Origin: Ceratothoa steindachneri
Lineage: Eukaryota; Arthropoda; Malacostraca; Isopoda; Cymothoidae
Reading direction: 5' to 3'
NCBI GenBank assembly: GCA_963969495.1
Contig: OZ018321.1
Span: 128,806,120 to 128,870,119 of the forward strand
Length of the DNA stretch: 64,000 bases
Shown here piece by piece: positions 11,161 through 21,222 of the stretch (the stretch's first letter is position 1; each line of letters opens with the position of its first letter). A program made the translations under genes and the position numbers. Under the pieces are notes generated by a model. It ran no database searches. It was not told the origin of the DNA and saw only the letters and a list, made by a program, of their open reading frames with translations.

Positions 11161-11174
11161 AAATAATTAAAATG

Positions 11175-12100
11175 AAAGCGAGAGTAACAATGACAAAGAT
11201 TTATTTATCATAAAATAGGAAAAACAAAAAGGCCACATGAAATTAATATCTGATATGACCCCTTTTAGCCTATAAAATAGTCGTAAGGCGTTTCTAATAA
11301 GAATGCAAAAGATTCTTGCACGTTTCTGGAGGGATTTTATTCCATTCCACATTATTGCTGGGGCCCTCTTTTGTGTACAAGTTTTTTTAATTCCTTCCAT
11401 AAATGTTCCATGGATTTTAAATTTAGGCTTTGAGTAGGCCATTTAAGTACAGTAATGGGTCTTGTGCTGAGTATTTATGAGGAGATTTGGTGGTATCTTT
11501 GGGATTGTTCTCTTGTTGAAAGGTGAAATGCCTTCAAAGTCCTGGTTTCATGGCCGATTACTTCACGTTTTCCTAAAGTATGCACTGATAGTTTTCAAAT
11601 CTATCACTTTTAATGCACTAGTGCGAGCAGCATCGAAGCATCTCTACAGCCTCCTCTATGTGTTCTTTTCTATGAGGGCTTCGCCAGATCTTAGCCAAAA
11701 GTACCGTTCGTCTTTTCTACCTAGCTGCTAGGTTTTTGTCTTCTCTGACCATTGCATTTTATCTAATTTAGCTTGGCTATCTTCCAAGCCTTCTTAAACA
11801 AGGACTTTCTTCTAGGGACACGTCTATGAAATTTTTTCCTGGTGTAAATAACATAGTACTGCTCAAGCGTGTACACTTACGCTGCCTACGGTAAGATTTG
11901 CTTGTAACTCATTTGATGAAATCTTAAGATTGCTTCTGTCTTCATCATTGACTGAAAATCGCTATGACTCAGTTTCTTTGTTCGACCACTATGATGTTCC
12001 TTATAGAGGAAATTGTAGAGTTTTCAAATGAGGAAATTTTTCTTTAACCATGTCTGGTCTTGTGCAGTTTAATAATATGCTTTCTTACAGATTATGAATG
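11175..12100 (-). pseudogene. Tc1-type transposase relic
   Basis: On the minus strand the third catalytic region of a Tc1 transposase can be read: VLKWPTQSLNLKSMEHLWKE (about 11,450-11,390), the counterpart of the family's SPDLNPIEN(L)W motif with substitutions. Upstream in shifted frames are RSGEALIEKNT (about 11,690-11,650) and a KRLxFAK-like part near 11,800. Stops and frame changes are frequent and no terminal inverted repeats were found. The N-terminal DNA-binding part was not located. Confidence 0.65.
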
Positions 12101-12491
12101 CACAGAGGTCTTCATCGTTGCGCTTTTGGAAATGTTTCTTCGGCGAAGTCGTGAAACCAATTGACAAATCTCGCTCATAAATTAGAATCATCTAAATTAT
12201 CATTCTTGAACGTCCTAATTTACTCTAGAATCGTTCCAATAACATTTTCAAAACTTTCAGAGCCTCGGTTTATATGAAAGAGTGTCTTTGTAATCATTAA
12301 AATAAACGTATCCATATTGCTTATACTTTTGCAATCACATAATATTGACTCCTTATAACAAACCAGCATTTATTTGCCATAATCTCATGCTCAAAGGGTT
12401 TTAAATATACCGTGAAAAAACTCGCAAAGTGCACGTGAGTCAATGTTATGCAGATACACCCTCAAAGGAAAAGTGAAAAACGATTCCGAGC

Positions 12492-12803
12492 GCTTTCGTC
12501 TTTATTCTTAAAGACCTTTTCAAGGAATGAACAAGACAAAGGGGGAGATTAGACTGCTTACCTCTGAACCCCAATTAGGTGCTACAAAATCCTGAAACAA
12601 CTTTATTTGAGATTATCACTACATTATCACCCTCATTATCATTACATACATAAAATCTCAAATAAAGTTGTTTCAGGATTTTGTACCTCCTAATTAACGT
12701 TCAGAGGTGGGTAGTCTAATTCCCCCTTCCACTATTTAAGGCAATGTATGTCCTGCCTCTTGTTTATTCCTTGAAAAGGTCTTTAAGAACAAAGACAAAA
12801 GCG
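12492..12803. repeat. Imperfect 310-bp inverted repeat (hairpin), Penelope-terminus-like arms
   Basis: The left arm (12,492-12,614) and right arm (12,653-12,803) are imperfect reverse complements around a loop of about 40 bases. Paired landmarks include CTTTATTTGAGATT with AATCTCAAATAAAG and TTTCAAGGAATGAACAAG with CTTGTTTATTCCTTGAAA. The right arm has about 28 extra bases (near 12,730-12,757). Each arm ends with GGTCTTTAAGAA-type sequence followed by (A)AAGAC-AAAGC, a small stem that resembles stem II of ribozyme-like ends seen in Penelope-like elements. No protein is encoded in it. Confidence 0.85.
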
Positions 12804-13475
12804 GTTTAAATATACCATACATAGAAAAGAATGTTCCTGGTACAATATAGGCACAAAAAAAACGGATTTATCCTTACCAAATATACAAGTGTGGCCCTAT
12901 ATTAACGCTATGTCTAACGTTGCTAATAGTTATGCATGAAGTTACATGTTGTTATGAAATTTTTTTAACAAGGTTTTATATTTATATCATTAGGAATGAC
13001 ATTAACTTAAACGTCTTAATTATCTTATTTACCTATAATAAAGTGTTAAATTATGGCGGAATAATGATTTTCTTAGAGCAAATATTTGAAGATTCGAGAG
13101 AATTGAAAACGAAACTTCGTTTTTTAGGACTGCTAGTGGTCCTCGTGTAGTTACAGCAATAAATCAAATAGGACTTAAAGATTAATTTTTATATGTCTAA
13201 TCATGAAAGATTTCCCCCGCCCACCCAAGTACCAACAAGCTTTATTCCAGGTGGAAGGGACATTATACCTATTTTAATTAAAAGGAAATATCTGAACGGT
13301 GCCGAATAGAAAATTTTGTATCGCAATATATTTTGGCTTTTTTTTGTAGTAAGTACAAGAAAAAGAATGGAGGTAACTAATTGAAAAAGCCAATCCTTTT
13401 TCGCTTTTCTTCGCTTATTCTCAGGAAATGTAAACTTATTGGCATTTTAGTCTTTATTTCCAAGTACATAGATAT
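12804..13475. other. AT-rich spacer, nothing recognised
   Basis: A 76-codon open frame (12,920-13,150) is rich in I, L, F and N and looks like chance AT-rich translation. I see no element here. Confidence 0.5.
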
Positions 13476-13479
13476 TTTA

Positions 13480-13940
13480 TCGTATTAGGTCAATTACAGC
13501 CAATTTTCGAGAGTCTTGATTTATTCAGTCAGTTTTAGAGGGTCTTTATTTCTTCAAGCAGTTTTCGAGAGTCTTGATTTCTTCAGCCAATCATCGAATA
13601 TCACAATTTTCCATCGAAAGTCGAGTGCTAAATGTCTTCAGCCAACCTTGCTAGTCTGATCATTTTAGCCGACGTTTGTAAACCTCAATGTCTTCAATGG
13701 ATCTTCGTTGGTCTCAATTTTTACAGAAAATGGTCTTTGGTCACATTTTATTTAGTCAATCTTCGTAAGTTAAATTTAAATTTCATGACCGAACGTTGAA
13801 GATTTCGACATTATGTAATTTAGGGACTTGAAACTAATTACTTCAATTAAGGACGAAGCAGAGATATATTCAGTAGTATAATCATATCCATTGATTTTAA
13901 ATAAATAATTTATGAATAAATGTCTGAGTTGAATAGTCGA
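13480..13940 (-). repeat. Unclassified dispersed repeat, copy 1 (inverted partner at 36.28-36.75 kb)
   Basis: Read on the minus strand, this stretch aligns along its whole length with 36,276-36,750. Shared landmarks in order are AATCAATGG/ATTTAATGG-ATAT, ACTACT-AATATATCTCTG, ATCTTCAACGTT, CCATTGAAGA and TTGGCTGAAGAAATCAAGA. The part at 13,490-13,740 contains short units of about 28 bases (TCTTGATTTCTTCAGCC-like on this strand). No ORF or tRNA-like head was recognised. Confidence 0.85.
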
Positions 13941-14598
13941 CTTTGATTTAATGTGGATTGCAGTATAAAGGAAGTGTTTGTTAGGTTTAAATATGCTTTC
14001 AATTCATCGAGTATTTACTAAAACCTATTATATAAATCCGCGAAAATATATAACCTAATAAAAAATGATTGTATTCAGAAGTTATTAGATTATACTAATT
14101 TCATTAAGAAAATCGGATAGCAAACGAAGCCATCTGCCCATAAACCTCATAGTATGAGATTTATATATACAGAGATCAAATTATGTTAATTGAAAATTAG
14201 CTGAAAGTGCGGGTTGTTCTGAGTGTCTTTTTACTCCCTGAAGAATAACTGTGAGGCTGATAAAATGCTAAGGAAGAAATACTGTATATATAAGTTCCTT
14301 CAAATATTTATTACTTATAGACGATATATAAATTATTACAATAGTACAATTTTTCTTCAAAGAGTTACAGGAAATTCGCAATAGCCTGTACAGAGCCGTG
14401 GAAGCTTGAAGACGTGACAACCCGATGAGTCAATGTTGCCAACGGGACCAAGGTCTCTGTGTTACTGTTAAGTTGCTAAGAAAGAAACAAAATATTGGAG
14501 TCAGCTATTAGTGCATTTAGCAGAAAACTAAATAATGTGATAATGGAATTTCGAAATAAAAGAAAATCAAAGGATGCAAAAATGCTATAATCTACATA
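13941..14598. other. AT-rich spacer, nothing recognised
   Basis: AT-rich sequence without a recognisable element. It forms the left flank of mariner copy A. Confidence 0.5.
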
Positions 14599-14600
14599 TA

Positions 14601-15961
14601 CAGGGTCCCCCCCCCAAAAAAAAACCGGGTCTACACACACTTTTTGTGATATATCCCTCATTCATTCATTCACTAATCACTTTTTCTTTGCAGGACATGA
14701 TAGCAGCAACGACTGTAAACATAAGTAGATCTCAATGGAAGCTCCAACAAAGAATATACTACGTCAAACATTACTACAAGACAGGTTCGTTCAAGAAAGT
14801 GCAGGACACTTTCATGCATCAGATCGAACGTGCAAAAGCCCCCCTCGAAGATCAGAATTCAGGCCTGGGTTGACCACTTCAAGAACTATGGGACAGTGGA
14901 GCACCTCAATGCAGCCAATAAAAACCATCCAAACCAATCAGGACGCCCCAAGAAGCGTACAGGTGAGACAGTCAGTTCAACAGAGTCAAAAACGCTCTGT
15001 GCGCAAGCGAAGTCAGTCCTTCGGTATATATCGTGACACTTGCAGGAGAGTGCTAGTAATGGATTTAAAGGCCTACCCATACAGAATACAGACAAATAAT
15101 ACCCTTGCAGACCCAGACAAGGAGCAGAAAAAGGCTATGGCAGTCAACATACTGAAAAAGATTCAGGAGACCCCAACTTTCCTTAACCTCTATTGGACGT
15201 CAAAGGAAGCTCACTTCCATCTTGAAGGAAAGGTATGCTCGAAGACAAATGTCTTCTGGGGGAGCTTCAGACAAAATGAGGTAACGATCAGGCCCCTACA
15301 CTTCCCTAGGTGCACGGTATGGACTGCAATCTCAGCCAGAGGCATCTTTGAACCATTCTTTTTCGAGGAATCTGGCGCGACAGTGACAGTCCCAAGGAGC
15401 GGTATGTTGAGGTCCTGAAAACCTTCAAGAGTTAGCTGCAGATCTTGTTTCCGTCGCTTATTAGGAAGTTTTGGTTCCAGAAAGATGGAACTAACTCTCA
15501 CACCTCAAACTTGTCCCGAGATTGGCTGAAATAGAACTTTGGTGGCCGTGTGATCAGTCTCAAGACTGATTTTGAGTGGGCACCTCACAGCCCAGCCTTT
15601 AGCCCCCTAGATTTCTTTCTCTGAGGTTAACCTAAGGACAGAGTGTACGTAGGGAGACTCAGCACCGTCACGGAACTCAAGGAAGACACTAGGAAGGATA
15701 TCAGAGCCATTAGTCGGTCAGTTTTTAAGGCCGTCTTGGACAAATTTGTGCTGCGCCTCAAGAAATTCACAGAGCTAAATGGAGGTTAACTCGAACACGT
15801 GCTCTAGAATAAAGAAGAAAAGTCCAGAATCTCATGGTTTTTTATATGATGTTTTTTTCAACACAATAAACTAGTTATCACCAAAGTTTCATTCAATTCT
15901 TGCAGAAAATTAAGAAATGAGGCCTATCGAACTTGGGGCCTGTTTTTGGGGAGTGACCCTG
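14601..15961 (+). mobile_element. Mariner-like element copy A (CAGGGT termini), complete ends
   Basis: The element starts CAGGGTCCCCCCCCCAAAA and ends ...GGGGAGTGACCCTG. It is flanked by TA on both sides (14,599-14,600 and 15,962-15,963), as expected for a Tc1/mariner insertion. Two more copies of the same family lie at 18,567-19,896 and 47,596-48,941. Confidence 0.92.
14697..15790 (+). pseudogene. Mariner-like transposase (DUF4817-type helix-turn-helix), copy A
   Basis: This would cut and paste the element that carries it. The ATG at 14,697 opens an N-terminal HTH of the DUF4817 type (QQRIYYVKHYYKTGSFKKVQ). A frameshift near 14,830 leads to IQAWVDHFKNYGTVEHLNAA, and another to the open frame 14,735-15,418 (RSVRKRSQSFGIYRDTCRRV, HFHLEGKVCSKTN, TVWTAISARGI). 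The catalytic core opens with TSKEAHFH where copy B has TSDEAHFH, so the first Asp is lost. The second block is WFQKDGTNSHTS (about 15,470-15,505) and the third is SPLDFFL (about 15,600-15,622) followed by TGA. A splice-acceptor-like TTTTTCTTTGCAG precedes the ATG. Confidence 0.85.
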
Positions 15962-15963
15962 TA

Positions 15964-17094
15964 ACATGTACATAATGGAATCACGTTATTTTTAATTTAT
16001 TTGATAACTTGAATTTGTTTCTTGAAGATTTCATATTTCTGTGACTTTAATCTTCTCCTCTTTTATAACTTGTAATCCTTTCAGAAAACGAATTGCAAAC
16101 AACTAGCAACATTTCATTTTCTCTGAAGGTCTAGCTTTACAATTTCCATGGTTTTGTTCATCCGCCTCTCTCAATCTCAAAGTTTTTCGTAGCCATGGTA
16201 TTCTGTCACTTTAAAAAGTTTGCTTCCCTAAAATTGTATGTTTTAAAGAAAGATGCTTTTCTTCCAAAAATGGCCATTTCTTCCCAAGAGTTGTCTTTTC
16301 AGCATATTTCAGCAGCTGAGAATACCTCTCATTTTAACTTTTTATATTCATAGCGTGAATGTGTCAGTGAACTTAGAAGGAATATTTTTTCGTCAACTCC
16401 CAGGGAAGTAAAATGCTACTTTAGACTTTAATTGCAAACACCAGCTTTTTCCAGAGAATTAAAAAAAATTTATGTTTACCACCGGTAGGAGTTAATTATG
16501 CACTTACCAGCGTATATTCAAATTTGTTCATGTGTTTCTGGGTTTATTTCTTCGTTTGATTGCATATATGTTGTTTGCCTTGCAACTTTGTTTGTGTTTT
16601 CTTTGAATGTTTGTTCGATTATGCCTTTGTTTGTGTGGCCCTTTATTCGTTTCTTGGTTTGACGTCAGCGACTTGGTTTGTTTGTTTGTTTTTGTATTAT
16701 ATTTTTTCGTTTAGTCTTTTATTATTTCTATTTTTAATTTATTCTTCTCTGTTTGTTTCTTTAGTAATGTGTTTGTTCGTAGATTTTGTTCTTTGTTCGT
16801 TTATTCAGAGGGTGGAACAGACCCAGTGACATTTTCATTTATATTAAATTATAAAATAATTTTCTTTCAAGGTTTTAATCGTTTAAAATTTCTCTCTTCA
16901 CTTGAAATTGAACTTGATGAAAAAATAAAGAATGAGTAAAAGTTGATAGAGGCAAAAATATATTGGTTAGTTTTGTCCTGGTGAAGAAGGCATCGCTTGA
17001 TTTCTTTAGTTATATTTTCTTTCCTTTTATTTTTGCCTTCAGCACAACCAGTGGTGTCCATTGGTGTTTGAGTTGTTGATCGTTTTGCATCTTT

Positions 17095-17095
<1 letters not shown>
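15964..17095. other. AT-rich spacer, nothing recognised
   Basis: The T-rich frame at 16,560-16,829 translates to F/L/V/C-rich low-complexity sequence with no domain. No element ends were seen. Confidence 0.5.

Positions 17096-17098
<3 letters not shown>

Positions 17099-17172
<74 letters not shown>
17099..17172. repeat. (AT)n microsatellite
   Basis: About 74 bases of AT/TA dinucleotide, with a second short tract near 17,195-17,211. It lies next to the 3' end of the Penelope relic. Confidence 0.97.
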
Positions 17173-17175
<3 letters not shown>

Positions 17176-17228
17176 AGCTGACTCTCTTAGAATCATATAT
17201 ATATATATATAATTGTAATAATTATAAA

Positions 17229-18350
17229 TTATTTTTGAATTATTAATGTTAATTGAATTGTTTTCATTTGATATGATGAGAAAAAACTAGAAGAAAGACT
17301 TCCACGGTTCATGTCATATTTGTGTTCCTTCATTGTCTTGGAGAATCTGTTGCTTTCGCCAATGTATACTTGATCGCAAATTTTGCATGGAATATAATAA
17401 ACTCCCTGTTCTTTATCGGTGCATCTATTTTTAGACAGACTAGTTCGGATCGTCTTTTCGTATTGAAAGGCAACATTGATGTTGTTGGCCCGTGCCAACT
17501 TTTAAAAATTTATTATTTGAGGGTGATTATGTGAATGCAATGTAATTATTCTTACATATTTTTGCCTTAGGATTAGTTGGTGAGTAAAAGTTGATGCTGG
17601 CTTTATAATGACATTTTTATATGAACCAAAGGGGATACTGCAGCTCAATGAATGTTTAGATGATCGTATTGATTTCATCCTGTGAGGAAACAAGGATCAC
17701 AAATGCGATATGCTCTGAGGAACTGGGAAGAAACTACGGACATTTCAACGGATTCGTCGTGGCAAGAAAAATAGTGGTTAGTTTCCGGTAAACAGAACAA
17801 TATGCTTGGTTGTTTAGTTTAGATATTTTGACATAAAAATTAGCAATGAGTTGTTTTGTTCCCATTCTACTATAAATGTTATGGTGTGATGAATGTTGTT
17901 TAATTGTTCCAAGAAGAAAATCAAATGATTTATCATTAATAGGCCATGGGGCACATACATCATCCACTTAAAAAAACCTAGTTATGGGATTAAGTAAAAT
18001 AGAGGGGGGAGGTGTTTCTCAAGGCTTACCATGAACAGGTTACATAGGATCGGAGAAAGGGGATTACCCATACTCAGGACATATTTCTGTCTGTAAAAAA
18101 CAATCTTCGGCTTTAAATAAATTGCCTGCAAAGCAAAGACGAAACAAGTTTACGATTTTATTACACGGTAAGGGTAATGTTAAGTTAGACGAAGGCAAGT
18201 TTTTAATAGTGTCATCAAGGGCTTCATCAACGGGAACTTTAGTGAAAAGGCAATTAACCTCAAAACTTAGCAACTGATTATTGGTTTAATCAACTTCTTT
18301 AATTTTATTAGTCAATACATGTACGGTAAAGAACGATTATACACCTTGAA
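17229..18350 (-). pseudogene. Penelope-like element relic: RT fragment plus GIY-YIG endonuclease
   Basis: Penelope-like elements join an RT to a C-terminal GIY-YIG nuclease. Reading on the minus strand, the RT appears as LSFEVNCLFTKVPVDEALD (about 18,273-18,215) and a VDDVCAPWPIN active-site region (about 17,966-17,934), where the usual leading Tyr codon is TAA. Next is CSVYRKLTT (about 17,800-17,770). The GIY-YIG domain follows: EQGVYYIPCKICDQVYIGES (about 17,407-17,348) and KTMKEHKYDMNRG. Several frames and stops show it is inactive. It abuts the 3' remnant of LINE-B1 and ends near an (AT)n tract. Confidence 0.87.
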
Positions 18351-18389
18351 TCGTTTAATTAGATCAGTGTGTCCTTTGAGAATATTTCT

Positions 18390-18564
18390 GAGAGAAAAAT
18401 AGGCTAATAGAGGTAGAGCTTGCGGCCTTCATTATTAATGCAAGGCAAACCAATGTTAAGCGTACAATTGCAATGTATAGCACCTTGATGCTATTGGTGC
18501 TGAGGATTTTGAATCTGTAAAGCTTCTTCTCAAACTCTCTTTTTGCCTGCGAGATTCTATTGCT
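18390..18564 (-). pseudogene. LINE-B1 ORF2 C-terminal piece
   Basis: Translated on the minus strand, AKREFEKKLYRFKILSTNSI matches AKREISKLFRFRDLSSANIR of the better LINE-B2 copy, followed by a VRLTLVCLALIMKAA-type region. It continues exactly from the segment at the right of mariner copy B, so that mariner interrupts one ancestral ORF2. It is decayed before about 18,390, where Penelope sequence begins. Confidence 0.8.
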
Positions 18565-18566
18565 TA

Positions 18567-19896
18567 CAGGGTTTCCCCCACCCCAAACGGCTCCAACTTT
18601 CGATATGCCTCATTTCTTAATTTTCGGCAAGGATTGAATGAAACTTTGGTGATAACTAGTTATTGTGTTGAAAAACATAATATTAAAACCATGAGAGTCT
18701 GGACTTTTCTTCTTTATTCTAGAGCACGTGTTCGAGATGACCTCCATTTAGTTTTGGGCATTTCTTGAGGCGCAGTACAAATTTGTCCAAGACGTCCTTA
18801 AAAACTGACCGACTAATGGCTCTGATATCCTCCCTAGTGTGGGTCTCCCTGCGTACACTCTATCTTTAAGTTAGCCCCGGAGAAAGAAATCTAGGGGGCT
18901 AAGGCCTCGGCTGTGAGATGCCCACTCAAAATCAGTCTTGAGACTGATTTTTTTCTATTTCAGCCAATCTCGGGACAGGCTTTAGGTGTGAGAGCTTGTT
19001 CCATCTTGCTGGAACCAGAACTTCCCCATAAGCGACGGAATCAAGGTCTGCAGGTAACTCTTGAAGGTTTTCAGGACCTCAAAATACCGCTCCTTGGGAC
19101 AGTTACTGTCGCGCCAGATTCCTTGAAGAAGAATGGTTCGATGATGCCTCTGGCTGAGATTGCAGTCCATACCGTGCACCTAGGAGAGTGTAGGGGCCTG
19201 GTCGCTACCTCATTTGGTCTGAAGCTCCCCCAGAAGACATTTGTCTTCGAGCATACCTTTCCTTCAAGATGGAAGTGAGCTTCATCTGACGTCCAAAAGA
19301 GGTTAAGGAAAGTTAGGGTCTCCTGAATCTTCTTCAGTATGTTGACTGCTATAGCCTTTCTCTGCTCTTTGCCTGGGTCTGCAAGGGTATGATTTCTCTG
19401 GATTTTGTATGGGTAGGCCTTTACATCCATTACTAGCACTCTCCTGCAAGTCTCACGTGATATACCAGGGGATTAACTTCGCTTGCGCACATAGCGTTTT
19501 TGACTCTGTTGAACTGACTGTCTCACGCTCTCGACCAGCTAAGCTATACGCTCCCTGGGGCATCCTGAATGGCTTGGACGGTTAGCACTGGCTGCATTGA
19601 GGTGCTTCACTGTCTCATATTTCTCAAAGTGGTCCACCCAGTCCTGAATTCTGCTCTTGGAGGGGTTTATTCATATTCGAACTAATGCACGAAAGTGTCC
19701 TGCACTTTCTTGACCGAGCCTGTCATGTAGTAACCTTTGACGTAGTATATTCTTTTCTGAAGCTCCCATTGATATCTAGTTGTGCTCACAGGTGTTGCTT
19801 CTGTCATTTCTTGCAAAGAAAGGAAAATTAGTGGATAAATGAATGGAGGATATATCACAAAAAGTGTGCGCAGGCCCGTTTTTGGGGTGACCCTGT
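18567..19896 (-). mobile_element. Mariner-like element copy B, inserted in LINE-B1
   Basis: On the plus strand it runs from CAGGGTTTCCCCCACCCC to TTTTTGGGGTGACCCTG, with flanking TA at 18,565-18,566 and 19,897-19,898. Both LINE-B1 halves can be read in continuity across it. It is the same family as copies A and C. Confidence 0.92.
18770..19807 (-). pseudogene. Mariner-like transposase, copy B
   Basis: The ATG at 19,807 begins MTEATPVSTTRYQWELQKRI with the same HTH as copy A. The middle frame (19,439-19,071) carries WTSDEAHFHLEGKV with the first catalytic Asp intact, then TVWTAISARGIIEPFFFKE. A frame change gives WFQQDGTSSHT (about 19,010-18,980) with the second Asp. The last block is near 18,900-18,880. 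Decay lies mainly in the region after the HTH, where stops and frameshifts separate it from the core. Confidence 0.85.
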
Positions 19897-19898
19897 AT

Positions 19899-21222
19899 GT
19901 GCATCTTGTATCATGTTGCGGTGATGCGTACTCCCAGTACTTTTTGCTCGTTAGTGCATGGGTATATTTTGTCATTGTAGATGATGTCCTCAAGTTTCCG
20001 GTGGTTCACTTAGAGTATTTGGAATTTTCGAGGGTGCTCTTTATTTTCCACTTCTAGTATCTGTTGATTTTGTAGATCTCATAAACTGTCTCTCTTGCCT
20101 GTACTCCCACGTTTCTATATGAACTAACATTGATTTGTATGATATCATCTGAATTGCAGGTACATCCTACCTTTCTGCACTGGTTTGGGGGTAATGCAGT
20201 ACACGCGATAGAGCACTGGACTCAGACAGCTACCTTGTGGAACCAATGCCTCAAGTTCGAATTCTGATCCTCTGTAGCCCTCGGTCATTAATCGGTCCTT
20301 CCTATCTATGGTGTAGTCACAGGGGAGCCTTTCCAAGATTGGCATGAGATGAAAGCCTAAGATCTTATATTTTAGACCCTTTAAGCAAACCTTATCGAAG
20401 GCTTTCAGCTCTGCAGCGCGCAAGTTTACAGTAAAAAGCCCGAGCGCTATATCTGTCCCTAATATCTTGCAAAACTCGTGCTGCTGAAAGTTCTAGGATT
20501 CCAGCTCATTAGCTGGTTTTGGATCCTGTTTGCTCTAAGCTTTTCGTAGACTTTCCCTGCGAACTTCAGAAGAGAAATCGGTCTGTATTTCACCAATTGA
20601 TCTAAAGATTTGTTCCCTTTAGGTATAAAAATGATTTTGCCATTTTTAGACCCCTAAGGAAGTAGTCAGTATTCAAGAATACATCGAAAATATTAGTGGT
20701 TCCATGAATGATCTGCTGGTGTGTATGCACAAAGTTTTTTTGGTGATGACTGTCCAGCCTTGTGCAGTTCGTTTAAAGGATTTAACAGTTGCTAAGACCT
20801 CTTCAGTTGTTATTTGGCACCATCTTCTGCAATTTTCCTCCTTTTTTGACGTTGGGTTTTGGGAGCTTTCGATGTATTATCTGATTGAGGTCTTTCATTA
20901 TTTGCCCGTCGAATTCCTAGTATCGAACTCCTTATTGTTCTTTCGTGTTATTCTGAAGATTTGTTTCCAGAACGTTCGAAATCTCTCACCCAGACTCGCC
21001 GGATGCTCTATGTATGCTTCATTTGCTTTATTCGAGCTTTTTCCATTTTTTTTAGTACTTTTAGTCTCAATATTTCGCCCGAATTCTTCCGGGCTTAACT
21101 TGCTGACCACTCTTGCTATTAGCGTGTCCCAGACCTTTACCTTTTGGACGTTTATAACCTTCATATGTTCTTCACTTAGGCTTCGTAGCAGAGAACTTCT
21201 ATTATGGCTTGGACTTGCCCAT
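19899..21222 (-). pseudogene. LINE-B1 ORF2 reverse transcriptase, degraded
   Basis: On the minus strand this matches the LINE-B2 ORF2 in order. It shows SSLLRSLSEEHMKVINVQ (about 21,195-21,142, linker), LNTDYFLRGLKMAKS (about 20,660), AFDKVCLKGLKYKILGFHLM (about 20,400-20,341) and VPQGSCLSPVLYRVY (about 20,243-20,199). The YxDD block is destroyed (MYLQFR then stop). The segment reads to EQKVLGVRIT just before mariner B. Frameshifts and stops are frequent. Its 5' side is cut cleanly at 21,222 by the LTR element. Confidence 0.88.

Noticed and set aside
14680..14699. Splice-acceptor-like TTTTTCTTTGCAG before the copy A ATG
   Set aside because: No donor or upstream exon is visible, and copy B has no clear equivalent with a coding exon, so no intron is claimed.
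16560..16829. 89-codon hydrophobic frame that could be a membrane protein
   Set aside because: Low-complexity T-rich DNA gives F/L/V/C-rich translation; no start context or domain.
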